A DNA stretch of 54,139 nt, from assembly GCA_937871785.1 (NCBI GenBank), contig CALMON010000068.1, positions 7,448-61,586 on the forward strand, read 5' to 3'. This document shows positions 21,468 through 29,497 of this stretch, one piece after another. The notes under the pieces are model-generated. The model saw only the letters and a list, made by a program, of their open reading frames with translations. It was not told the origin of the DNA and ran no database searches. This DNA comes from an uncultured Granulicella sp. (lineage in GTDB: Bacteria > Acidobacteriota > Terriglobia > Terriglobales > Acidobacteriaceae). The position numbers were made by a program, and so were the translations under genes. Position 1 is the first letter of the stretch. Each line of letters starts with the position of its first letter.

Positions 21468-22502
21468 GTGGATATTGATGGAATTGTGAAGAAAGCCCTT
21501 TCGAGGCGAACGTTTCTCGCGGGTGCGGGAAGCGCCGCGGCAGCGACTCTCGTCGCGGGCTGCAGCGACAACGGTACCGTAACTCTGCCCGCTACATCAG
21601 TGGCGTATAACGATGTCGACATCCTCAACTTCGCGTTGAACCTGGAGTATCTGGAAGCGGAATTCTATCTTCGCGCCGCTACCGGCAGCGGTTTGGCGAC
21701 TACAGACATCGGCTCCGGCACCAGCACCACCGGAACAGGCGCGGGCACCGTCAATGGCGGAACCAAAATCGTTGCCGCCCTTACAACGTTTCAGACAGCT
21801 TTCGTCAATGAGCTCGCCTATACCGAGCAGCAGCATGTGCGTGCTCTCCGGGCCGCCTTGGGAACCGCAGCCGTTGCGCGACCCACGATCGATCTCACCG
21901 CCGGCTTTGCCGGTGGCGTGACCGCCGCCAACTCGCTGTTCGCCACGTCAACCACCCTGCCCGCCATCCCGACGACCTTCTCGCCGTTCGCGGACTACAA
22001 CTCCTTCCTGGTAGGAGCGTTCCTGTTTGAAGACGTCGGCGTTACGGCATACAACGGAGCTGCCCCGCTGATCAGCACGGCCGGCATTGCTGCTGGCTAC
22101 CTGGCTGCGGCTGCCGGGATCATGTCGATCGAGGCGTACCACGGCGCTGCAATTCGTACGCAATTGACCGCGAACACCATCATCAACGGAACGACAACCT
22201 ACCCCTACGCGCTGTATGCCAACCGCCTTTCGATGCTGCGCGCTTCACTTGGCGGCGGCAATGAAACGCAGCTCGGAAACTTCGCCACAGGCGCGCAGAC
22301 CGTGGCTACCGTGGCTGCAAGCTCCATTGTTCCAGTCGATGCGAACGCCCTGGCTTACCATCGCACCACGGACCAGGTACTCCACATCGCTTATGGCACC
22401 TTCTCTCCGACGGCTGGTGCTACCACACCGGCAGCTGGCGTCAAGGGTGGCGGATTCCTCCCGAACGGGGCAACGGGCAACATTTCTGTAACACAGAGCT
22501 AA
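21468..22502 (+). CDS. Exported ferritin-like protein 1 (Tat lipoprotein-like)
   Basis: A 344-residue protein with a twin-Arg signal (SRRTFLAGAG) ending in VAGC (Cys32), which could be lipidated. The ferritin-like bundle has the expected di-iron ligands: Glu in NLEYLEAEFYL (helix A), ExxH in TEQQHVRAL, Glu in LFEDVGVTAYNGAA and ExxH in SIEAYHGAAI. Gly/Thr-rich linkers interrupt the helices. This resembles desiccation-related proteins of the PCC13-62 type. The GTG at 21468 has CAGGAG 7 nt upstream. The gene is followed after 10 nt by a close paralogue. The 261 nt upstream hold no gene. Confidence 0.85.
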   Translation: MDIDGIVKKALSRRTFLAGAGSAAAATLVAGCSDNGTVTLPATSVAYNDVDILNFALNLEYLEAEFYLRAATGSGLATTDIGSGTSTTGTGAGTVNGGTKIVAALTTFQTAFVNELAYTEQQHVRALRAALGTAAVARPTIDLTAGFAGGVTAANSLFATSTTLPAIPTTFSPFADYNSFLVGAFLFEDVGVTAYNGAAPLISTAGIAAGYLAAAAGIMSIEAYHGAAIRTQLTANTIINGTTTYPYALYANRLSMLRASLGGGNETQLGNFATGAQTVATVAASSIVPVDANALAYHRTTDQVLHIAYGTFSPTAGATTPAAGVKGGGFLPNGATGNISVTQS

Positions 22503-22512
22503 GGATAACGAC

Positions 22513-23637
22513 ATGGCAAATCAAGAGACACAGAAACTAGACAGTATTATCGCCAGCCGTCGTGCGCTGCTGATGGGTGCCGGCGCCGCCGTGGCAGCCA
22601 TGGCGATTCCTTCGACCGCGCATGCCGCGAAAACTGTGGCGGCGTTCGCCGACACGGACATCCTCAACTTCGCCCTTAACCTCGAGTACCTCGAGTCGAA
22701 CTTCTACTACATGGCGGCCTTTGGTTCGACCATCGACAACCCGACGACGGCGTCCATCGCTCTCGGCCAGCCTTCGACGGCTATCGGCATTGGCGCAGGT
22801 ACAGCGACAACGACTGGCGGCACGCGCGCTACTGTCGGCACAGCTACGAACGTGCCGTGGGTGCTGCCTGCGGTGAAGGCGTATGCCATCGAGACAGCTA
22901 TCGAAGAAGGCAAGCACGTTACCTTCCTTCGCACTGCCCTGGGCAGCGCGGCGGTCGGTCAGCCCCAAATCGACATCAGCCCGGCAGGTGCCTTCACTAC
23001 GTTGGCCACAGCTGCCGGCTTGAGCGCTGCGCCGTTTGTGACGGCCGGCCAGTTCAACCCGTACGCCAATGATGTTGCCTTCCTGGGTGGAGCGTATGTG
23101 TTTGAAGATGTCGGTGTCACCGCCTACAAGGGAGCGGCTCCGCTGATCAGCACATCGACAACCGGGAAAACCTACCTGCAAGCGGCGGCGAGCATTCTTG
23201 CGGTTGAAGCCTACCATGCTGGCCTGATCCGTACGACGATTGCGATCAACGATCAAACCGGAGCTAACGGGTACCTAGCGGCGACGCGGCTTGTCTCGCA
23301 ACTGCGCACGTTCCTTGCGTCGCGTGCCACGGCTACCACTGCGCCCACCACCTACACTCCGGACGATCTCGGCTTGCAGGCACCGGGAGCTTACCCTGCG
23401 ACAGGTACTGTCACAGGAGCAGCCGCTGCTCCGACCGTGACCACCGTTTCGTTGGCCGGCGTCGCCGGTTTCCCAGCGACAAACACCGCCGATGGCGACC
23501 CCACCAACGTGATCGCTTTCTCCCGCACAACCGCTCAGGTGCTGAACATCGTTACCGGAACGCAGCAGGTGCAGGGCACGAATACCATCAACACTGGAGT
23601 GTTCTTCCCCGCCGGGTTGAACGGCCTTTTCCAGTAA
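22513..23637 (+). CDS. Exported ferritin-like protein 2
   Basis: A 374-residue paralogue of the preceding gene. Its signal (SRRALLMGAGAAVAAMAIPSTAHA) looks like a Tat signal cut by signal peptidase I and lacks the lipobox Cys, so this copy should be soluble in the periplasm. The same ligand set is present: NLEYLESNFYY, IEEGKHVTFL, VFEDVGVTAYKGAA and VEAYHAGLI. It is about 30 residues longer, mostly in a Thr/Ala-rich C-terminal segment. AAGGA lies 7 nt before the ATG. The pair is probably one operon, ending in the hairpin at 23657. Confidence 0.85.
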   Translation: MANQETQKLDSIIASRRALLMGAGAAVAAMAIPSTAHAAKTVAAFADTDILNFALNLEYLESNFYYMAAFGSTIDNPTTASIALGQPSTAIGIGAGTATTTGGTRATVGTATNVPWVLPAVKAYAIETAIEEGKHVTFLRTALGSAAVGQPQIDISPAGAFTTLATAAGLSAAPFVTAGQFNPYANDVAFLGGAYVFEDVGVTAYKGAAPLISTSTTGKTYLQAAASILAVEAYHAGLIRTTIAINDQTGANGYLAATRLVSQLRTFLASRATATTAPTTYTPDDLGLQAPGAYPATGTVTGAAAAPTVTTVSLAGVAGFPATNTADGDPTNVIAFSRTTAQVLNIVTGTQQVQGTNTINTGVFFPAGLNGLFQ

Positions 23638-23656
23638 ACACGAAGCGAACAGTAAC

Positions 23657-23687
23657 GCGGCGCTCTGGATCGATCCCGGAGCGCCGC
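23657..23687 (+). terminator. Terminator after the ferritin-like pair
   Basis: A 9-bp GC-rich stem (23657-23665 with 23679-23687) holds an inner GGATCGATCC palindrome and is followed by TTTATT. The convergent lpxD ends 17 nt further on. Confidence 0.75.
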
Positions 23688-23703
23688 TTTATTGCTGCTG
23701 CCG

Positions 23704-24615
23704 TTATAAACGTCGAAGCTTTGCGATCGTTCGCAGATAGCGGCTTAATGGTTCGGCCGGTACACCCATAAACACCTGCCCTGGGCCTTCTACGTACTTG
23801 TGCGGAAAGACTCCAGCGGCCCCGCCAAGGATCACGCCAGGTCCGATCATGACGTGATCGCCCAGCCCCACCTGTCCCGCCAGGACGGCGCCATCTTCCA
23901 CCACGCAAGACCCGGATATGCCTACCTGCGCCGCGATCAGAACATTTCGGCCGATGCGGCAGTTGTGGCCGATGTGCACGAGATTATCGATCTTGGTTCC
24001 CTGCCCGATGCGCGTTTCACCCAGCGCACCTCGATCGATCGTGGTATTCGCTCCTATTTCGACATCGTCTTCAATCACGAGGTCGCCCTGCTGCGGGAAC
24101 AGCACATACTGGCCGCTCTCCGGGTCTCGTACATACCCGAAACCCTTGGAGCCCAGCACAGCGCCGGCCTGCACGACAACGCGTGAGCCGACGATGATGT
24201 CGTTGTAGAGCATGGCGCGACTTTCGATTTGGCTGTCATCCCCAATCACCACTCTTGCTCCGACGACGGCACCTGCGCCGACCCGCACACGAGCTCCCAG
24301 CCAAGCTGTATTGTGGATGACGGCTGAAGCATGGACAAAGTCGCTCTCGTCCCCCTCGCGCAAAGCCTTGGCGCAGAGTGCGAAAGAGTATTTCGGGCTC
24401 TTGACGCGGACGACGCGACCGTCCGACGCAGTTGCCGCGAGGGGTGCAAGGATCATCCCTGCGCGACTTTCCAAAGCTGGAAGTAGGGTCGCCTCGTCGA
24501 CAGCAAACACGACACAGGCAGCCTCTGCTTGCTCGAAGTTCGACACGCGATACATCTTGGCGGAGCTCTCTTCCGCGATTCCTCCGACCAGGTCCACAAG
24601 TTCCGTAAACGTCAT
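23704..24615 (-). CDS. lpxD: UDP-3-O-acylglucosamine N-acyltransferase LpxD
   Basis: A 303-residue enzyme of lipid A synthesis that adds the N-linked hydroxyacyl chain to UDP-3-O-acyl-glucosamine. The N-terminal uridine-binding domain (about 1-100) is followed by left-handed beta-helix hexapeptide repeats. The catalytic His is in [11 protein letters not shown], with SKGFGY and [12 protein letters not shown] before it as in LpxD. The ATG at 24615 overlaps the TGA of the upstream acyltransferase (TGATG), so translation is coupled; the frame to 24654 is open but less likely. Its presence shows an outer membrane with lipid A. Confidence 0.92.
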   Translation of the reverse strand: MTFTELVDLVGGIAEESSAKMYRVSNFEQAEAACVVFAVDEATLLPALESRAGMILAPLAATASDGRVVRVKSPKYSFALCAKALREGDESDFVHASAVIHNTAWLGARVRVGAGAVVGARVVIGDDSQIESRAMLYNDIIVGSRVVVQAGAVLGSKGFGYVRDPESGQYVLFPQQGDLVIEDDVEIGANTTIDRGALGETRIGQGTKIDNLVHIGHNCRIGRNVLIAAQVGISGSCVVEDGAVLAGQVGLGDHVMIGPGVILGGAAGVFPHKYVEGPGQVFMGVPAEPLSRYLRTIAKLRRL

Positions 24616-25508
24616 CAATACAGCTTCTCCTGACCCGGCGGTCTCGTTTTCCAACGTCTATGCGACCACAGCCACTGGCCCGGGTAGCGCCGCACGTAGC
24701 CCTCTATCGCTGCCGTGAACAGGGCTGTGTTGGCGACTACATCGGAAGCCGCGTTGCTGGTTCGGATGAGCGGGAGCGCTTCGCCAAAGTGCAAAACATA
24801 TCTGGACTCCGACTCCTCCCAAACAAGAAAGCCGGGCAACACCGCGGCGTCGGACCGAAGAGCTACCCGCGCCAGCCCGGAAGCGGTACAGGCCTCAATG
24901 CCAAAGAACGGAACAAACACCCCCTGTGGCGGCGTCATGTTGGTGTCCATCAGGATGCCGACGGTTTGGCCCTGGTGCATTGCCGTGAGCAGACCGCGCG
25001 CAAACTCGTCTTTGTGAATGACGCGATTGCCGTGCAGACAGCGCACGCTATTGACCCAAGCATCAACCAGAGGATTGTCGAGCCGGCGGATGATCACCGA
25101 CATCGGATATCCCATGAGGGAATGGAAAAAGCTCGATAGCTCCCACGCGCCAAGGTGACCGGTAACGACAAGAACTCCTTTGCCTCGCTCGCGAGCTTCT
25201 AGGTAATTGTTCAAGCCTTCATAGCGGACAAATTGGCTCGCCGCTTCGCGAGTGTAGCCCGGCATTTTGCAAAATTCCGCAAGTTGCCAACCAAGTGAGC
25301 GGTACATCTCCGTCAAAATACTTACGCGCTCAGCTTCCGAGCGCTCCGGAAAGGCGAGCGCCAGATTTTGAAGACCGGTCTTCTGCAAGCGGGGAGCGAA
25401 CGCGGACGTCGCCCGACCGATGAGGCTGCCGCACGCTCGTGCCAAGGACCTCGGCAGCAGGCCAAGCAACCCAACGACCAATCGGAGGACGAGATACTGT
25501 GTCCACAT
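24615..25508 (-). CDS. LpxL/HtrB-type lipid A acyltransferase
   Basis: A 297-residue membrane-bound acyltransferase. The HX4E catalytic motif is HLGAWE, and the rest follows LpxL/LpxM proteins ([42 protein letters not shown]). It would add a secondary acyl chain to lipid A or a related lipid. The start chosen is ATG 25508 ([13 protein letters not shown]), which gives the usual single N-terminal helix; the frame is open a further 122 codons upstream but that part looks non-coding. It is coupled to lpxD, so the two lipid A steps are made together. LpxL versus LpxM cannot be decided. Confidence 0.88.
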   Translation of the reverse strand: MWTQYLVLRLVVGLLGLLPRSLARACGSLIGRATSAFAPRLQKTGLQNLALAFPERSEAERVSILTEMYRSLGWQLAEFCKMPGYTREAASQFVRYEGLNNYLEARERGKGVLVVTGHLGAWELSSFFHSLMGYPMSVIIRRLDNPLVDAWVNSVRCLHGNRVIHKDEFARGLLTAMHQGQTVGILMDTNMTPPQGVFVPFFGIEACTASGLARVALRSDAAVLPGFLVWEESESRYVLHFGEALPLIRTSNAASDVVANTALFTAAIEGYVRRYPGQWLWSHRRWKTRPPGQEKLY

Positions 25509-25650
25509 TTCTACAGCGCCGATCGCGTTAGCCGGACCGGATTGCTGCGGACGTAAGTGCTCTGGGGTATCTCGCGTCGAACTTGGGTGCGGCACGTTCA
25601 AGATTGTAGTGTACGCAAGATAGTCGAATCTCGCATGATTCCAGACACCA

Positions 25651-25674
25651 CAAAGCCGCCCGTGGGCGGCTTTG
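25651..25674 (-). terminator. Terminator after the SYLF-domain gene
   Basis: A perfect 10-bp stem (25651-25660 with 25665-25674), a 4-nt loop and short T runs on both sides. On the minus strand it follows the stop at 25693. Confidence 0.75.
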
Positions 25675-25692
25675 CAGGAGAAATCAGATGAA

Positions 25693-26394
25693 CTACTGAG
25701 CGGCTTTCGAGGATACAAAATACTTCGCCACGGGCCGAACGAAAGGCTTCGCTTCAGCAGGAGTGGGCTGTTCTCCATCAAGCACTGTCTTGAAGGGAAC
25801 ATCCGCTCCGTAGAAGCCGCGAGTGTCGTCGGCGTTCTGCGAGAGGACCGTCCCATCGAGGTCGAGACCGGCAAACAGGCCGCGGCTACGCGAATACGTC
25901 AAAAACTCCGCATGGAGGGATGCATCCGTGGCAGCCTGTGCGTTGCGGCCAACAGGGCCGGCAGAGGCCGCAGCGTCGCCGCCAAGCTTGAACTTGCTCG
26001 AAAGCATATGCTGCAAACCATTCTGATTCATAGCAACCAGTACAAGATCCGTCGACTGCCCGCCAATTTGAAAGCCGAAGCTGCCACCTTCAAGACGAAC
26101 GAACACCGGAGCGCTCCAACCGCGGGGCGAACGGCAAGTGGCGACGCCCTGTCCATACTGTCCGCCGACGACGAACGCACCCTTCTTGTAATGGGGTACC
26201 ACGACGACGCAAGAAGCACCTGCCAGAATCGATTGGGGAATGCCTTTGTCCGGGGTCGCCATAACTTCGGTTAGGACGGCTGCCGCGCTATTGAGACGGT
26301 CCGCCAGCTTTTTTCCTTCGTCCTCGGCGCGGGCCGGAAGAACGCTTGCCGTAATCGCCAAAGCACAAAGTACACCCGCAACTCTCTTCATCAT
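25693..26394 (-). CDS. Exported SYLF (Ysc84)-domain lipid-binding protein
   Basis: A 233-residue protein with a signal peptide (MMKRVAGVLCALAITASVLPARA). The mature part is a full SYLF domain: RLNSAAAVLTEVM, IPQSILAGASCVVVVP, KGAFVVGGQYGQGVATCR, GGSFGFQIGGQSTDLVLV, then GLFAGLDLDGTVL. Bacterial members bind lipids or anionic phospholipids in the periplasm; their precise task is unclear. The MM start at 26394 is preceded by a weak GAGAG site. The 250 nt between this gene and the regulator upstream carry nothing recognised. Confidence 0.87.
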   Translation of the reverse strand: MMKRVAGVLCALAITASVLPARAEDEGKKLADRLNSAAAVLTEVMATPDKGIPQSILAGASCVVVVPHYKKGAFVVGGQYGQGVATCRSPRGWSAPVFVRLEGGSFGFQIGGQSTDLVLVAMNQNGLQHMLSSKFKLGGDAAASAGPVGRNAQAATDASLHAEFLTYSRSRGLFAGLDLDGTVLSQNADDTRGFYGADVPFKTVLDGEQPTPAEAKPFVRPVAKYFVSSKAAQ

Positions 26395-26644
26395 ATCGTC
26401 TCTCGCTTTCAAAACTGTCAGTGCATCTTTTGCAGCAAACCATCTGATGGAGACCTGCGTACGAGGGTTGCACCGGGCGCTGAGAGCAGGCGAAAAAATG
26501 GGGGCTGCGAACAGCTTTTGCAAGCTTCCGCAACCCCACTTCTCCCAGGTCTGTGCTACCTCTTCATGGTCCACCAAGCCCTCCCGCCCGACAAGAGTAC
26601 CGAGGTATGTATACCTCTGAGCAATCTTTGGTAATAGCCGAAGG

Positions 26645-27319
26645 TTATCTGTCCATGGTTGTTCCATTTTGGGAATCCTCGGGCGTGCGTTCTGCCAAAG
26701 CAGCCGCGATGAGTTCCACGCGATTGTTTACCGCCGCCTTTCGGAACATCCTGCCGAGGTGCGCTTTGACGGTGACTGTTTCGATGCCTAAATTTGTCGC
26801 AATCTGCCGGTTGCTGTTACCCGAGAGCAGCAGGTGAAGCACTTCCGCCTCGCGTTCGGTGAGGCGCGCCATGATGCGAGGCGGAGTTCGCTCGGACGCC
26901 GCTGCAACACCACCTGCTTCTATGAGTCGGGCGAGCACCTTACGCGGAGCCCATACGGAGCCGTCGAGCACCACCCGTACGGCCATGCGGATTTCCGCTT
27001 CAGCCGCACTGCCGGGCAGGTAGCCCTTCGCCCCGGACGCGATCACGCCCTGAATGTGCGCGGGATCAGTGGAACTGCCGAGAACCATGACCGGAAGCTG
27101 CGGCCACTGCGCGCGCAGATCGGCCAGGGTGGCCGGGAGGTCACGGACAGTGGACGCATCAAGCAGAAGCGCGCGCAAGCCGCGAAGGCTGCGGCCTTTG
27201 TGAAGCTCGACTGGCACCGGCAGCAGGCCGGATTCTTCTTCGAGGATCGTGGTTAAACCGAAAAGGCGTAACGGGTCTGCCGCGACGATTCCGACCAGCA
27301 CCCCTGTTTCGTCGACCAC
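26645..27319 (-). CDS. NarL/FixJ-family response regulator
   Basis: A 224-residue two-domain regulator. The receiver (about 5-120) keeps the acidic pocket (VAADP), the phospho-acceptor Asp in LLLDAST and Lys in SGAKGYLP. The C-terminal LuxR-type helix-turn-helix reads LTEREAEVLHLLLSGNSNRQIATNLGIETVTVKAHLGRMFRKA. GTG at 27319 (MVDETGVLVGIV) follows GAGGGA; the longer frame to 27514 overlaps dcd and is rejected. No sensor kinase is adjacent, so its signal is unknown. It lies 34 nt after dcd and may be carried on the same mRNA. Confidence 0.88.
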   Translation of the reverse strand: MVDETGVLVGIVAADPLRLFGLTTILEEESGLLPVPVELHKGRSLRGLRALLLDASTVRDLPATLADLRAQWPQLPVMVLGSSTDPAHIQGVIASGAKGYLPGSAAEAEIRMAVRVVLDGSVWAPRKVLARLIEAGGVAAASERTPPRIMARLTEREAEVLHLLLSGNSNRQIATNLGIETVTVKAHLGRMFRKAAVNNRVELIAAALAERTPEDSQNGTTMDR

Positions 27320-27353
27320 GCTTCCCTCGGACCTTTTGGTGGCTTGCAATGAT

Positions 27354-27908
27354 TTACAGCTTTGGCAGCACAATGCCCTGCTGGTGCTGGTACTTGCCGC
27401 GGCGGTCGGCGTAGCTGGTTTCGCACACCTCGTCGCTTTGAAAGAACAGGATCTGGCACAGACCTTCGTTCGCATAGACGCGAGCGGGCAGCGGTGTCGT
27501 GTTCGAGATTTCAAGCGTCACAAACCCTTCCCACTCGGGTTCAAAGGGCGTTACGTTGACGATGATGCCGCAACGGGCGTAGGTGCTTTTACCGACGCAG
27601 ATCGTCAGAACGTCGCGTGGAATCTTGAAGGACTCGACCGAGCGCGCCAGAGCGAAGGAGTTTGGCGGGATGATGACACTGGGTGCCTGAACGCTGACAA
27701 AGGAGCGCTCGTCGAAGTTTTTTGGGTCGATAATCGCGCTATTGACGTTGGTGAAAATCTTGAACTCGTCGGAGACGCGAAGGTCATATCCGTAGCTCGA
27801 AAGACCGTAGGAGATGCAGCCATCCTTGACCTGTTTTTCGCTGAACGGCGAGATCATCCCCTTCTCGGTCGCCTGCTGCCTGATCCATTTGTCGCTCTTG
27901 ATAGCCAT
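27354..27908 (-). CDS. dcd: dCTP deaminase
   Basis: A 184-residue enzyme converting dCTP to dUTP, the main source of dUMP for thymidylate synthesis in many bacteria. Motifs include [16 protein letters not shown], the active-site stretch [22 protein letters not shown] with its catalytic Glu in FVTLEISN, and the C-terminal [17 protein letters not shown]. Length is slightly below the E. coli enzyme (193) but normal for this branch. AAGGAGTTGA precedes the ATG. It is divergent from the HU gene. Confidence 0.96.
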   Translation of the reverse strand: MAIKSDKWIRQQATEKGMISPFSEKQVKDGCISYGLSSYGYDLRVSDEFKIFTNVNSAIIDPKNFDERSFVSVQAPSVIIPPNSFALARSVESFKIPRDVLTICVGKSTYARCGIIVNVTPFEPEWEGFVTLEISNTTPLPARVYANEGLCQILFFQSDEVCETSYADRRGKYQHQQGIVLPKL

Positions 27909-27979
27909 TCAACTCCTTCGTCCGGCTGCAAACGTCACCGGGGCATTTCGCTTCTATGCAGACTACCGTACCTTCTGCG

Positions 27980-28008
27980 TTGACAAGTGCCAAGCGCATT
28001 CTTATGCT
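27980..28008 (+). promoter_or_regulatory. Near-consensus sigma-70 promoter for the HU gene
   Basis: TTGACA (27980-27985), a 17-nt spacer and TATGCT (28003-28008). The perfect -35 and optimal spacing predict strong constitutive expression, starting near 28015. Confidence 0.75.
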
Positions 28009-28073
28009 TGCTTTACGGGCGTGAATTCATACCGGACCAAGGCACCAGAGTCTTCGGGAGAGAGGCGACCCTT

Positions 28074-28343
28074 TTGATCAAGCAGGACCTGATCCAACGC
28101 ATCGTGGAACGCACCGGTTTGCCGCGAACGAAGGCGGAAGCTGCGGTCAACGCTGTTCTCGATGCCATGAAGCAGGCCCTTGCCAAAGACGATCGCATCG
28201 AGCTCCGCGGCTTTGGCGTGTTTACCGTCAAATCGCGCAAAACCGGGATCGGCCGCAATCCCCGCACCGGCGCTGAGGTAAGCATCGCACCTGGGAAGGC
28301 GATACGCTTTAAACCCGGTAAAGAGTTGCAGCTCAGCGAGTAA
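28074..28343 (+). CDS. HU/IHF-family DNA-binding protein
   Basis: An 89-residue histone-like protein with the full HU fold: MIKQDLIQRIVERTGLPRTKAEAAVNAVLDAMKQAL, the GFGVFTVKSRKTGIGRNPRTG signature in which Pro intercalates into DNA, and a KAIRFKPGKEL end. It bends and packages DNA. The start is TTG at 28074, with AGAGG 8 nt upstream; the ATG/GTG-type frame from 27987 would overlap the promoter and is rejected. HU or IHF-like cannot be separated from sequence alone. Confidence 0.93.
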   Translation: MIKQDLIQRIVERTGLPRTKAEAAVNAVLDAMKQALAKDDRIELRGFGVFTVKSRKTGIGRNPRTGAEVSIAPGKAIRFKPGKELQLSE

Positions 28344-28463
28344 TACAGCAAGCCCTACAGCCACAACTCGGCTGGACGTCGTCTCAGCAGTACCTCGATC
28401 GTCTTACGGAGCAGCACAAGCGACACCTCGCACGTCGGTTCGTAGAAGGATTCCCGCTGCATT

Positions 28464-29474
28464 ATGGCCACACCTGCCTTGCTCCGAGAATCTCCTCCGC
28501 TGCTCACCGCGGTTCCCCCTCGACCGAAGCCCGCTCCGCGCCCGGATCGGTACTGGCTGCATGCTCTGCTGTTTGTCGTTACGCTGCTTTCGACGACGGT
28601 GGTCGGGATGCGCTACGCCGACAACTTCAATCACGGGCTGTTTCCCCTGACTTCGGATGCGGACATTTTTCCGTACTCCTGGGTGTTCGCCAACCTGCGC
28701 CATCTCGCGATCGGCCTGCCCTTTGCGTGTACTCTGCTGGGCATTCTGTTGACGCACGAGTTCGGCCACTATTTTGCGTGTCGCTACTACCGGGTACGCG
28801 CCACACTTCCCTACATGCTGCCGGCCCCGTCCCTAAGCGGAACGGCCGGCGCGGTAATCCGCCTGAAATCCCGCGTCAAGGCGCGCGCGGCGCTGCTGAT
28901 GATCGGGGCTATGGGCCCTATCGCCGGATTCGCCGTGGCGCTGGGAACCACTACGATCGGTCTGATGCTGTCGCATCCGGTATCTGCGGAGCCCGTCAAG
29001 CTGGTCGGCTTCAGCACACCGCTGTTGATCGATCTGCTGCTCGGCGTCCTGAACGGTCCCTTGCACCGACACCTGAACGGCCCGTTGTTGTGGCATCCCG
29101 TGCTGGTAGCAAGCTGGATCGGCCTCCTGATCACGTCGCTGAACCTGATCCCCGCCGGTCAGCTTGACGGGGGGCATATTCTGTACTCGCTTTCGCCGCG
29201 CGTTCATCGCACCGTGACGAACGTGATGCTTGTCGTTCTCGTCGTTTGCGGTCTGTTTTGCTGGATGGGCTGGCTGCTTTGGGCCGGACTGCTGCTGCTA
29301 CCCGGAATGCGGCACCCTCGCGTTCCAGTAGACAACACGTTGCCGCGCCCGGTCGCGATGCTAGCGCCGGTGACGCTGGTGATCTTCATTCTGTGCGCCA
29401 CGCCGACGCCCTTCAAGAACACAAGCCTTCTCCACGTCATCGAGAAGGTACGTCTGCATCAGCCGCCACGTTGA
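28464..29474 (+). CDS. Site-2-protease-like M50 membrane metalloprotease
   Basis: A 336-residue integral membrane protein with about seven hydrophobic segments. The zinc motif HEFGH (His98, Glu99, His102) lies in one helix, and the third-ligand motif NLIPAGQLDGGH in a later one, both intact. Such proteases cut transmembrane anchors of regulators or membrane proteins. There is no PDZ domain, unlike RseP. The Pro-rich N-terminus (VPPRPKPAPRPD) is cytoplasmic. AAGGA precedes the ATG. The gene ends 23 nt before the convergent priA stop. The substrate is unknown. Confidence 0.85.
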   Translation: MATPALLRESPPLLTAVPPRPKPAPRPDRYWLHALLFVVTLLSTTVVGMRYADNFNHGLFPLTSDADIFPYSWVFANLRHLAIGLPFACTLLGILLTHEFGHYFACRYYRVRATLPYMLPAPSLSGTAGAVIRLKSRVKARAALLMIGAMGPIAGFAVALGTTTIGLMLSHPVSAEPVKLVGFSTPLLIDLLLGVLNGPLHRHLNGPLLWHPVLVASWIGLLITSLNLIPAGQLDGGHILYSLSPRVHRTVTNVMLVVLVVCGLFCWMGWLLWAGLLLLPGMRHPRVPVDNTLPRPVAMLAPVTLVIFILCATPTPFKNTSLLHVIEKVRLHQPPR

Positions 29475-29497
29475 ACCAATGTGCAGCAAACGCAACC

